A stretch of 64,000 bases of DNA. It comes from Spongiactinospora rosea. GTDB lineage: Bacteria > Actinomycetota > Actinomycetes > Streptosporangiales > Streptosporangiaceae. Location of the stretch: NCBI RefSeq assembly GCF_003315795.1, contig NZ_QMEY01000010.1:209074-273073 (forward strand), in the 5' to 3' direction. Made by a program: the position numbers and the translations under genes. How positions within the stretch are numbered: position 1 is the stretch's first letter; every line of letters begins with the position of its first letter. This document shows, piece by piece, positions 1 to 8,600 of the stretch. Under the pieces are notes generated by a model. The model saw only the letters and a program-made list of their open reading frames with translations. It had not been told where the DNA came from and did not search any database.

Positions 1-1
1 C

Positions 2-1387
2 GGGCACACCGGCAGCCTGTGGGACTCCTACGGGCGGCGGATCGCCCGCGTCACGTTCACCGAGGAGAGCGCGACCGGCTGGCAGCAGGCGCACTTCGCG
101 CAGCCGGTACGGATCAAGTCCGGCGGCGTCTACACCGTCTCCTACCACACGCGAGGCGGCGTCTTCGTGGGCACGCCGGGGTTCACCTCGGTGAAGTCCG
201 GGCCGCTGCGCACGGCGTGGGGCAAGGCGGGCGTCTACCAGTACGGCAGGAGCGCCTACCCGCGCAGGGCGAACCCGCGCTCCTACAACTACTGGGTCGA
301 TGTGATCTTCCGCTGGTACGAGTGGCGGCGTCCGACCACCAAGCCGACGCCCAAGCCGACCCCCACTCCCACCCCGACCGCCACCGAGTCGGAGACGCCC
401 GAGCCGTCGCCCACGGTGAGCGAGCCCACCGGGGAACCCACGTCGACCCCCACGGGCGAACCGACGCAAGAACCCACCAAGGAGCCGACGAAGGAGCCCA
501 CCGAGGAGCCTTCGGAGACCCCGGCCCCCACGAACGAGCCGACCAAGGAGCCGACGAAGACCCCGACGGCGACCCCCACCGACTCCGACCCGCCCAGCGG
601 TGACTGCGCCTACCCCGCGCCCGGCTGCGTCGGCGTGCCGGAGGGCACCCAGCTCCGGGAACTCCCGCTGAACCTCGACGGCGACGCCTACCGCGTCACC
701 AAGGCGGGCACCGTGCTGGACGGCGTCTACGTACCGGGCCACCTGGTGATCCACGCGAACAACGTCAAGATCGTCAACAGCCAGATCGACGGCAGCGTGA
801 TCAACAACGACGGCCCCACGACGTACTCCTTCGAGATCAGCGACTCGACCGTCGGCGCGGAGTCCGGCTGTGAGACCCATCCGGGAGTCGGCTGGGACAA
901 GTACAAGGCCACCAGGGTCCACGTACGCAACCACAGCGACGGCTTCCGGGCCTCGGGCAACGACATCGAGATCCGTGACTCCTACATCAAGCTGTGCTCC
1001 AACCCGGGCGACCACTCCGACGGAATCCAGGCGTACAAGACCGGCACGGGCCTGATCTTCGACCACAACACGATCGACCAGCGGTTCGCCAAGGACGCCA
1101 CCGCGCCGATCTTCCTGGTGGACGACTACCAGCGGGACGTCGTGGTCACCGACAACCTGGTCATGGGCGGCACCTACAGCATTCAGGTCCGCAACGTGGC
1201 CGGTGAGGCCGTGGTCCGCGGCAACCGGCTGGTGAACAAGTCGTGGGTGTACGGCCCGACGGAGAGCGACTGCCGGACCGTCGACTGGTCGGACAACACG
1301 CTGGTGACCATCGACAAGAACTACCGCATCACCGGCACCGTCGGCCCGCTGAGGTGCGATGGTCCGCAGGGCAAGGGCCAGGGCTGA
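2..1387 (+). CDS. Secreted DUF4082 / beta-helix protein, 5' truncated
   Basis: The reading frame is open from the left edge to the TGA at 1385-1387, so the N-terminus (probably with a signal peptide) lies outside the window; 461 residues are visible. The first ~100 residues match the DUF4082 style (HTGSLWDSYG, WQQAHF, VSYHTRGG), a module common in secreted actinobacterial carbohydrate-active or adhesive proteins. A low-complexity Pro/Thr/Glu linker follows (about bases 330-600, repeated EPTKEPT). The last ~260 residues look like a right-handed parallel beta-helix of the pectate-lyase-like superfamily (repeated short strands such as VKIVNSQIDG and NDIEIRDSYIK). No catalytic residues can be assigned. 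It is likely extracellular and may bind or cleave polysaccharide; the function is inferred from architecture only. It converges on the next gene with a 7-base gap. Confidence 0.8.
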   Translation, partial: GHTGSLWDSYGRRIARVTFTEESATGWQQAHFAQPVRIKSGGVYTVSYHTRGGVFVGTPGFTSVKSGPLRTAWGKAGVYQYGRSAYPRRANPRSYNYWVDVIFRWYEWRRPTTKPTPKPTPTPTPTATESETPEPSPTVSEPTGEPTSTPTGEPTQEPTKEPTKEPTEEPSETPAPTNEPTKEPTKTPTATPTDSDPPSGDCAYPAPGCVGVPEGTQLRELPLNLDGDAYRVTKAGTVLDGVYVPGHLVIHANNVKIVNSQIDGSVINNDGPTTYSFEISDSTVGAESGCETHPGVGWDKYKATRVHVRNHSDGFRASGNDIEIRDSYIKLCSNPGDHSDGIQAYKTGTGLIFDHNTIDQRFAKDATAPIFLVDDYQRDVVVTDNLVMGGTYSIQVRNVAGEAVVRGNRLVNKSWVYGPTESDCRTVDWSDNTLVTIDKNYRITGTVGPLRCDGPQGKGQG

Positions 1388-1394
1388 GAAAGGG

Positions 1395-2285
1395 CTAACC
1401 GGAAGAGGCGGCGGAGAGCGCGATGCCCGCGTTCGCGGCGATCGTGAGACCGGGCAGTACGGTGCTCTCCGCCACGGTCAGCCCGGTGGCGGCCAGGTGG
1501 GCGTCCACGATGCGCAGTCCGACGGCATAGCCGGACATGCTCGGGACGCCCACCGGCTCATACCCGAAGCGCTCCATGGCCGGGTCGCCCAGGACGTACC
1601 CGAGGGCGGTGCCCATCCCGGGGCGCTCGATGTCGGCCGTCGTCTTGGCGTACGCCCGCTCCAGCTCCTCGCCCGCGACCATCTCCGACCACGGACCCAT
1701 CGCCTCCGCCCCGGACAGCTCCCTGACGAACGCCTCCGCCAGCCCCTCGGCGACCACATGTTCGCCGACGGGGACCGTGGCCGGGTTCCACTCCACGTTG
1801 GCGTAACGGACCTGGTGGTGGAACTCGTGCACCCCGCAGTGCGCGATCTTGCCGATCACGTCGTCGTCCGGCCAGGCCAGCAGGTACACCCAGCCGGGCG
1901 CGGCGCCCATGCCGTAGTAGCCGGCCGCGGTCTTCATCAGGTGCTCGTTGTCGGGGTTGCCGAGGACGAACATCACCTGCTGCCGGTCGTGGTGCTTGAT
2001 CCCGGGCACATGCGCCACCAGGTGATCGAGCGCCCGGCGGATCTCCCGCTCGATCTGGCCGAGCACGTCCTCGGCGGCCAGCCGTTCCAGGGCCTTCGCG
2101 TAGCGGGGGTCGTCGGTGTCGAGCCGGAATCCGCCGCCCTGGTGGTGGATGTCCACGGGGTCGCCGGGCGGCATCGCGCCCTCCATCGGCGCGAGCATCG
2201 CGCGCAGGGCGTCGGCCCGCCGCTCCCGGGGCAGGGTGATGATCTCCGCCATGGTGGAGATCGTGTCGTGTACGACCAGTTCCAT
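1395..2285 (-). CDS. DUF2268 putative Zn-dependent metalloprotease
   Basis: This 296-aa protein begins at the ATG at 2285. The middle carries GVHEFHHQVRY, an HExxH zinc-protease signature (residues ~152-162), followed by an EGLAEAF segment that could supply the third ligand; this is the arrangement of the DUF2268 (YjaZ-like) family of predicted intracellular proteases. There is no signal peptide or membrane segment. The substrate is unknown. The start codon lies 18 bases from a perfect odd palindrome at 2303-2317 that may be an operator or a 5'-UTR hairpin. The family call is good; the enzymatic role is inferred from the motif. Confidence 0.8.
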   Translation of the reverse strand: MELVVHDTISTMAEIITLPRERRADALRAMLAPMEGAMPPGDPVDIHHQGGGFRLDTDDPRYAKALERLAAEDVLGQIEREIRRALDHLVAHVPGIKHHDRQQVMFVLGNPDNEHLMKTAAGYYGMGAAPGWVYLLAWPDDDVIGKIAHCGVHEFHHQVRYANVEWNPATVPVGEHVVAEGLAEAFVRELSGAEAMGPWSEMVAGEELERAYAKTTADIERPGMGTALGYVLGDPAMERFGYEPVGVPSMSGYAVGLRIVDAHLAATGLTVAESTVLPGLTIAANAGIALSAASSG

Positions 2286-2302
2286 GCCGGGTACGGTAAA
2301 GC

Positions 2303-2317
2303 CTCCCGTTACGGGAG
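2303..2317. promoter_or_regulatory. Palindrome upstream of DUF2268 gene
   Basis: CTCCCGT and ACGGGAG flank a single central T, a perfect 7+1+7 palindrome. It lies 18-32 bases upstream of the minus-strand ATG at 2285, where it could be an operator overlapping the promoter or a hairpin in the mRNA leader. No regulator is assigned. Confidence 0.4.
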
Positions 2318-2429
2318 ACTCAAGGGAATTTTCGCGGGGCAGGGGCCGTGGACACCGCCGGGGCCGCCCGGCCGCGTAGGCGGCTTGAGCGGGTCCGGCC
2401 GATCCCCGGCGGCCGGATGTGACCGAGTC

Positions 2430-2510
2430 GTGGCGTCTTCCGTGGCGTCACGGTGGCGTTTTCCTGTGGCGTTCCGTGTGGCCGTGTGGCCGTGTGGCGT
2501 TCGGTGTGGC
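2430..2510. repeat. Short-motif repeat array TGTGGC/GTGGCGT
   Basis: GTGGCGT occurs at 2430, 2442, 2453 and 2466, and GTGTGGC at 2476, 2484, 2492 and 2504, giving an 80-base array with 8-13-base periodicity. It fills the space just 3' of the DUF397 gene and contains no ORF. It could be a slippage-derived repeat or a transcription-end region. Confidence 0.6.
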
Positions 2511-2515
2511 GACGA

Positions 2516-2749
2516 TCAGTTGATCATGTCGTCGAACTCGCCGTCCTTGGCACCCAGAATGAAGGCCCTGATCTCGGCGCTGGTGTAGACGAGGGCCGGA
2601 CCCTCCGGGTACCGGGAGTTCCGCACGGCGACCCCCCCGTCCGCCAGCGGGGCCACCTCGACGCAGTTGCCGTTGGGGTTGCTGTGCCGGCTCTTGCGCC
2701 AGGCGACGGTCAGGCGGTCGGCGGGTACACCGTTGTGGATCGAGTTCAT
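2516..2749 (-). CDS. DUF397 domain protein
   Basis: This small 77-aa protein matches DUF397: WRKSRHSNPNGNCVEVA near the N-terminus and VAVRNSRYPEGPALVYT later. DUF397 proteins of actinomycetes are small partners of XRE-DUF5753 (WhiJ-like) regulators and some affect sporulation and antibiotic production. The ATG at 2749 is preferred because GGGGAGAC lies just before it and the DUF397 core begins ~15 residues in; the frame could be extended to 2857 but those residues do not look conserved. The neighbouring minus-strand gene is the XRE-DUF5753 regulator and the ATP-binding gene lies beyond it, giving the classic trio. A TGCACGTGCAT palindrome lies 37-48 bases upstream. Confidence 0.88.
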   Translation of the reverse strand: MNSIHNGVPADRLTVAWRKSRHSNPNGNCVEVAPLADGGVAVRNSRYPEGPALVYTSAEIRAFILGAKDGEFDDMIN

Positions 2750-2785
2750 CCTTGTCTCCCCGAGGTGCTGTGCAGGTGCGTACCA

Positions 2786-2809
2786 ATGCACGTGCATCTG
2801 CGCTTGCAT
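2786..2809. promoter_or_regulatory. Composite operator candidate, copy 1
   Basis: ATGCACGTGCAT (2786-2797) is a perfect 12-base palindrome. After six bases comes TTGCAT (2804-2809). The same layout, TGCACGTGCAT then N6 then ATGCAA, recurs at 3907-3929 upstream of the ATPase gene. It sits in the promoter region of the DUF397 gene. The XRE regulator encoded next door is the natural candidate to bind it (inference). Confidence 0.55.
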
Positions 2810-2933
2810 GTCGCAAGATACGCCAAAACTCCCGGGCATGTGCATGGACCGCGACATTTATGGCGGTTGCGCAAGGTACTTCCCGCTGTTCAGGGAGACG
2901 GCGGGTGGTGGCCCGGGTAACTGGGGATGGACG

Positions 2934-3833
2934 TCAGTCGGACAGCTCGTTACGCAGCCTGCTCAGGAACCGTTTGCTGTCGGCGGCGCAGTCGGCCTGG
3001 ACGCACAGGCTGTCCATCACCTCCATGTACCGCTCGGTCTCCTCCAGCTTGTCGAGATAGAGGGCGCTGTCGAGCTGTTCCATGTAGACGACGTCGGGGA
3101 GTTCGCGCTCGCGGAACCGCAGCAGGGTGAACGGACCGCCCGCCGCCGCGTGCCCGCCGCGGTCGAACGGGACGATCTGGAGGGTCACGTTGGGCAGCTC
3201 GATGGCCTGGAGCAGGTGCTCGACCTGGGCGCGCATGATCTCCCGGCCGCCCAGCGGACGGCGCAGCACGGCCTCGTCCATCACCACCCACAGCACCGGG
3301 GCGTCCGGACCGGTCAGCCGCTGCTGGCGGCGCATCCGCAGGTCGATGCGGCGGTCCAGCTCGTCGCCGGGGGCGGCGGAGTTGGCCAGCAGGATCACCG
3401 AACGCGCGTAGTCGCGGGTCTGGAGCAGGCCGGGGACGAACTGGATCTCATAGGAGCGGATCGTGCAGGCGGCCTCTTCAAGGCCGACGTACACCTCGAA
3501 CCAGCCGGGGAGCAGGTCCGTGTACTTGTGCCACCAGCCGGGGGAGTTGGCCTGGCGGGCCAGGGCGAGAAGTGCCGCGCGTTCGTCGGGGTCGGTCACG
3601 CCGTACAGGGTGAGGAGGTCGGCGACGTCGCGTTCCTTGAAGCTGACCCGGCCCAGCTCCAGCCGGCTGATCTTCGCGTGCGAGCCTCTGATGGCGTGGC
3701 CGGCGGCCTCGCGGGTGATGTCCTTGGCGGTGCGGAGCCGCCTGAGTTGGGTGCCGAGCAGGATCCGCAGGATCGTCGGTCCACCCGACCCGGGCGAGAG
3801 TAACGATCCGCTGTCGGCCGCTTCTGCGATCAA
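2934..3833 (-). CDS. XRE-family regulator with DUF5753 domain (WhiJ-like)
   Basis: 299 aa. An N-terminal helix-turn-helix (~25-85: LRRLRTAKDITREAAG, SHAKISRLELGR) is followed by a DUF5753 domain (~105-290: SYEIQFVPGLLQTRDYAR, then VMDEAVLRRPLGG, LQIVPFDRGGH). This is the architecture of Streptomyces WhiJ and its many paralogues, developmental regulators that work with small DUF397 proteins. The start is TTG at 3833, supported by AGGGAG seven bases upstream. Codon 11 is TTA (3801-3803), a very rare codon in high-GC actinomycetes, so translation may depend on a bldA-type leucyl tRNA. The gene lies between its DUF397 partner and a divergent RsbW-like ATPase gene. Confidence 0.9.
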   Translation of the reverse strand: MIAEAADSGSLLSPGSGGPTILRILLGTQLRRLRTAKDITREAAGHAIRGSHAKISRLELGRVSFKERDVADLLTLYGVTDPDERAALLALARQANSPGWWHKYTDLLPGWFEVYVGLEEAACTIRSYEIQFVPGLLQTRDYARSVILLANSAAPGDELDRRIDLRMRRQQRLTGPDAPVLWVVMDEAVLRRPLGGREIMRAQVEHLLQAIELPNVTLQIVPFDRGGHAAAGGPFTLLRFRERELPDVVYMEQLDSALYLDKLEETERYMEVMDSLCVQADCAADSKRFLSRLRNELSD

Positions 3834-3906
3834 CGCCGTGCTCCCTGTCGATCAAGTTGAACAATCAAGTAGTGTCGCACGTTCACCACCCAACGTACAG
3901 TGCTTC

Positions 3907-3929
3907 TGCACGTGCATACGCACATGCAA
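3907..3929. promoter_or_regulatory. Composite operator candidate, copy 2
   Basis: TGCACGTGCAT (3907-3917), six bases, then ATGCAA (3924-3929), the same order and spacing as the element at 2786-2809. It lies between the divergent XRE regulator (start 3833) and the ATPase gene (start 4061). A second small inverted repeat, GTTC-4-GAAC, lies at 3937-3948. Confidence 0.55.
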
Positions 3930-4060
3930 AGGTAACGTTCGGAAGAACTTGCATCAGCACCGTTCCGATGTACTTGCACGAGATTCACCGTCGGGCAAAG
4001 ATGTCCTTTGAACGACTTGCCCGGACCGCGCGCACCTTCGATCGCCCTGGGGACGTTTCC

Positions 4061-4525
4061 ATGACGACACCTGTAGCACGGCAGCAGGCCGCCACGGGGG
4101 AACCACGGCCCCCGGCCTGGCTGCTCACCGCTCTGGTGAACGACGGCCGACCGCGGTTCCCCGGCCTCGACGTCTGCACGCCCGCCTCGCCCGCGGTCGC
4201 CAGGGAGTTCGCCGTCTCCGTGCTCGGCGACTGGGCCTCACCCGAGTGCTCCTACGACGCCCAGCTCATCGTCTCCGAGCTGGTCACCAACGCGATGCGG
4301 CACGCGGGCGGGCTGGTCGGGCTGCGGCTGGTCCGCAGTGACCGGCAGGTGGCCTGCGCGGTCTCCGACGAAAGCCGCGACGCGCCCGTCCTCACCGAAC
4401 AGGACTGCTTCGCCGAGACCGGCCGTGGCCTGCACTTAGTCCAGGCGCTCAGCGTCTGCTGGGGCTGGTTCCCGCTCAACGACCACGGCAAGACCGTCTG
4501 GGCGGTGCTCGACACCTCCGGCTGA
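4061..4525 (+). CDS. RsbW-like ATP-binding regulatory protein
   Basis: 154 aa with a GHKL/HATPase_c_2 fold. The N box is ELVTNAMRHAGG and a GRGLHLVQALS segment forms the glycine-rich lid; there is no phospho-acceptor domain. Proteins like this are serine kinase/anti-sigma switches or stand-alone ATPases often encoded beside DUF397/XRE genes in actinomycetes. The ATG at 4061 has GGGGA seven bases upstream; an in-frame ATG at 4001 lacks a clear ribosome binding site. It is divergent from the WhiJ-like regulator and shares a composite palindromic element with it, suggesting co-regulation. The partner sigma factor or substrate is unknown. Confidence 0.85.
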   Translation: MTTPVARQQAATGEPRPPAWLLTALVNDGRPRFPGLDVCTPASPAVAREFAVSVLGDWASPECSYDAQLIVSELVTNAMRHAGGLVGLRLVRSDRQVACAVSDESRDAPVLTEQDCFAETGRGLHLVQALSVCWGWFPLNDHGKTVWAVLDTSG

Positions 4526-4586
4526 GCCGCGTCCGGTCGTGTCCCCACAGGACCGCGCGCTGATCGCGGCGGTACGCTGACCCTTG

Positions 4587-5666
4587 ATGTACCGACTCCT
4601 GTTCACGCAGGTCCTGGCGCGGTTCGACGCCGAGGCCGTGCACCATCTCACCGTCAGGGCGTTTCGCGTGCTCGCGATGCTGCCGCTGCTCAAGAAGCTG
4701 ATCCACCGCTCGCTGGCCCCCCGGGACCCCGCGTTGCGGATCAAGGCGTTCGGCGTCCACTTCCCCGGCCCGCTCGGTCTGGCCGCCGGGTTCGACAAGG
4801 ACGCCGGGTGCGTCCCGGCCCTGGCCGCGTTCGGATTCGGCTTCATCGAGGTCGGTACCATCACCGCGCACGCCCAGCCCGGCAACGCCAGGCCGCGCCT
4901 GTTCCGGCTGGTCCGCGACCGGGCCATCGTCAACCGGATGGGCTTCAACAACGCGGGCGCGCACGCGGCGGCGGCCCGGCTGCGCCGTCCGCGCGGCCTG
5001 CCCGCCGTGGTCGGCGTCAACATCGGCAAGACCAAGGTGGTGCCGGAGTCCGAGGCCGTGGCCGACTACGTGAGCTGCGCCAAGGAGCTGGCCCCGCTCG
5101 CCGACTACCTGGTGGTCAACGTCAGCTCGCCGAACACGCCCGGCCTGCGCGACCTCCAGACCGCCGACAAGCTCCGCCCGCTGCTCACCGAGGTCAAGCA
5201 GGTCGCCGCGGCCAACACCCGGCGCACGCCGCTGCTGGTGAAGATCGCCCCCGACCTCGCCGACGACGACATCGACGCCATCGCCGACCTCGCGGTCGAA
5301 CTGGAGCTGGACGGCATCATCGCCACCAACACCACGATCGAGCGCCCGTCCGGCGTGCGGGTCCCGCCCGGCGCCGAGACCGGGGGGCTGTCCGGCCGCC
5401 CGCTCAAGGACCGCTCGCTGCGGGTGCTGCGCAGGCTGCGGGCCCGCGTCGGCGACCGGATCACGCTGGTGTCGGTCGGCGGCGTCGAAGACGTGGACGA
5501 CGTGTGGGAACGCCTGCTGGCCGGGGCCACGCTGGTCCAGGGGTACACGGGGTGGATCTACGGCGGCCCGTTCTGGGCGGCCGGCATCCACCGGCGGCTC
5601 GCCCGGCGGCTGCGGCGGCACGGCGCGAAGTCCGTCCAGGACGTCATCGGCCGCACCGCCGCCTGA
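4587..5666 (+). CDS. pyrD: Dihydroorotate dehydrogenase (quinone), class 2
   Basis: 359 aa. It oxidises dihydroorotate to orotate with FMN and passes electrons to membrane quinone, the fourth step of UMP synthesis. The N-terminal ~45 residues form the amphipathic membrane-association helix typical of class 2. Visible motifs are AAGFDKDAG, EVGTIT, NRMGFNNAGA, the catalytic-serine segment NVSSPNTPGLR (~178-188), LVKIAPDL and ATNTT. Length is normal. The ATG at 4587 follows a TTG at 4584; neither has a strong SD. It ends five bases from the stop of the convergent protease gene, with no terminator hairpin between them. Confidence 0.96.
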   Translation: MYRLLFTQVLARFDAEAVHHLTVRAFRVLAMLPLLKKLIHRSLAPRDPALRIKAFGVHFPGPLGLAAGFDKDAGCVPALAAFGFGFIEVGTITAHAQPGNARPRLFRLVRDRAIVNRMGFNNAGAHAAAARLRRPRGLPAVVGVNIGKTKVVPESEAVADYVSCAKELAPLADYLVVNVSSPNTPGLRDLQTADKLRPLLTEVKQVAAANTRRTPLLVKIAPDLADDDIDAIADLAVELELDGIIATNTTIERPSGVRVPPGAETGGLSGRPLKDRSLRVLRRLRARVGDRITLVSVGGVEDVDDVWERLLAGATLVQGYTGWIYGGPFWAAGIHRRLARRLRRHGAKSVQDVIGRTAA

Positions 5667-5671
5667 CCCGG

Positions 5672-8600
5672 TTAGCCGTCGGCCCGGTCGGACCGTTCGG
5701 AGACACGGATCGCGTTGACGATCGTGGCGCCCTGCCGGGTGGCGAAGCGCACGTTGAGCTGACCGTCACTGACCCTGACCGTGTACTGCCTGGGCACCGC
5801 CGTGTACGTGCCCGACTCCAGCGCCAGGTCCAGCGCCGGGATGGCGAACGCGCCCTCCACCAGCACGTCGAAGACCCGCGCGCCCGGCCTGGTGGAGCGC
5901 AGGTCGGCGAAGTCCAGCTCGACGGTGTAGACGCCGTCCGGGATCTTGTCGAAGCGGTACTCCAGCATCGACTCCCTGGCCGTGCGGTACAGGGCCTGGT
6001 CGTCGGTGCCCTTGATGGTCCTGGACGTGCTTTCCGTCCGGTTCCGTGTGGTGATGTAGCCGTAGGAGCCCTCGGTGTACCGCCGGTCGGGAGTCCACGC
6101 GTCGCCCCCGGCGTCGGTCACCGGCCCTGAGCCGCCCGCGTCCACGGCGATCTGCAACTTCGTCACCACGAGCGTGACCTTGACCTCGATCACCGGCTGC
6201 CGGCCACTGGCGGACTCCACCACCAGCGTGCCCAGCCAGTACGTCCCCGGTTCCTTCCCGGTGCTGTCGAACGTGACATCGACGTCCACCGCCTGCCCCG
6301 CGGCCAGCTCGCCCGCCTCCGAGCTCACGTCGAACCAGCTCCGGTCCCCGGTCGCGGTGTAGGCGACCCGCGCTCCCAGGTTCGTCAGCCGCAGCTTCCT
6401 GGACCTGGTGGAGTCGGTGTGCATCACCGCGGTCAGCTCCGTGGTCGAGGCGCTGACCGCGCCCGTGATCAGCGCGGCGTCGAGTTTCGCCGGCTCGCCG
6501 GGGATGATCGTGATCGGCTTCTCCACCGTGCCGTAGTGCTCCATGGAGACCTTCACCTGGTGGTCCCCGCTGAGCACCTGGCCGAAGAACCTGCCGTCCG
6601 CACCGGTGGTGAGCGTGGCCACGTCCCCGATGGCGACGGTGGCCCCGGCCAGCGGCCTGCCGTCGTTGGCGTCGGTGACCACGCCGCCGACCAGGCCGTG
6701 CCCGCTCGGGGTGATCTCGATGCCCTGCCCGCCGGCGACGGCAGGCTCGTCGAAGGAGTACATCAGCGCGTCGGTGCTCGTGGCGTTCTCGATGCCGATG
6801 GTGGCACTCGCGCCCCGTTCGTCCGCGCTGTCGATGTCCTTGTAGCGGAAGCCGATCGAGCCGTCCTCGCCGAGCAGCGCCGAGAACGTGACCCGCTGGT
6901 CGCTCCGGCCCTGGAGGGTCACGTTGCGCCATTCGACGACGTACCGGCGATGCGGGGCGACGCCGATCACGCCCGTGTAGATCGCGCCCGCGTCGTCCAC
7001 CACGATGTCATCCCAGAACGGATAGACGGTGCTGTCCGGGATGAACCGGCTCGGGAGACTGGTGTTGCCGCTGTTGATCTCGTAGCTGGTGTCGAGGCCG
7101 ATGTACCCGTTCGTGTTGACCCACGCGACGCTGGTGCCCTTGCCGTAGTACGGGACCGTGAAGGGCAGGGCGACGTATCTGGCGTCGTCGTCGCCCCGAA
7201 GGTCCAGCTTGTGCGTGCCGGCCACGAACTCGCGCGGGCCGGCGGAGCAGGTGTAGCCGAAGGCGTCGCTGCGCAGCGGCAGGTCGAAGTCCCTGGCCGT
7301 CTCCCCGGCCACGGTGACCGGCGCGCTCGCGCCCGCCGAACAGCGCGAGGCCGGGACGACCCGCAGGGTGTGGTCGCCGTGCGGCAGCGTCATCCGGTAC
7401 CGGCCGGAGGCGTCGGTCACCGCGCGGACCGGCGTGTCCACGGCTTCGACCGTCGCGCCGGGCTCGATGGTGCCGATCGTGGTGACCGTCCCCGACACCA
7501 CGGCCGTGGGCGTGCGCGGCAGCACGATGCCCGGGTCGGCGCTCTGGCCCGCGACGATCGTGACGTTCGCGGTGGTCGTGTCATAGCCGAACTTCGCCAC
7601 GGTGACCTTGTAGTCGCCGGCCAGCAGGCGCGGTACGGCGAACGTGCCGTCCGCGCCGGTCGTGAGCTCGCGCTCGACCGGGCCGCGCACGGTGACCTTC
7701 GCGCCGGAGAGCGGCGTGCCGTCCGAGGTCGCGGTGCCGCGCAGGTCGCCGAGCGGGTCGCGCGGCGCGGCCTGTACGGCGGCGTAGGCATCCAGCCGGC
7801 CCTCGCCCCAGACGTTGTTGTCGGTCGCGGTGCCGCCGCAACTCGTGTCGTTGACGTCGATCGCGGTGCCGTCGAGCACCTGCCGGGTGGCGGCGATCTT
7901 GCCCTGCAACGACGGCGCGGCCGACCAGATCAGCGCCACGGTGGCCGCCACGTGCGGCGTGGCCATCGAGGTGCCGGAGTGGATCTCGTAGCCGCCGCCG
8001 GGGACGGAGGAGCGCACGTCCACGGCGGGGGCGGCGATGTTCGGCTTGATCTCGCCGTTCTCGCCCTCGCCCTTGCTCGACCGGTTGTACAGGGCGTTGT
8101 TCACGTCGAATCCGCCCACGCTGTAGCTCTGCACGTACTGGGCGGGGGAGTCGCTGGTCCGGCAGGCCGGGCCGCTGTTGCCGTTGGCGAACACCGGGAA
8201 GATCCCGGCGGCGATCCAGGCGTCGACGCTCTCCTTGTACCACTCGTCCAGCCCTCGGCCGCCCCAGGAGTTGTTCACGATGTCCGGGGCCAGGTCGGTA
8301 CGCGGGTTGCGGCCGTTCAGGTCGGTCGGGGCGAGCACCCACTGGGCCGCGGCGAGCAGCATCTCGTCGGAGCACCTGCCGTTCACGCAGCCCTTGACGG
8401 CGATCCAGCGCGCGCCCGGCGCGACGCCGATGCCGTTCGCCCCGGCGATGGTGCCGGTGACGTGCGTGCCGTGGCCGTATTCGTCGCACGGCGCGGCGCT
8501 CGGGCAGGTGCCGCTGGCGTCGTACCAGTTGTAGGCGTGGTCGACCGTGCCGTCGGCGTTCCTGCCGCGGTAGGAGGCGGCCAGGTCCGGGTGGTCGAAC

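Noticed and set aside
289..579. Gly/Val-repeat protein on the minus strand
   Set aside because: It is the complement of the Pro/Thr linker of the beta-helix protein; repeats come from the codon pattern of the linker.
2430..2510. CRISPR array
   Set aside because: Repeat units are 7 bases with 1-6-base gaps, not 25-37-base repeats with unique spacers, and no cas genes are present.
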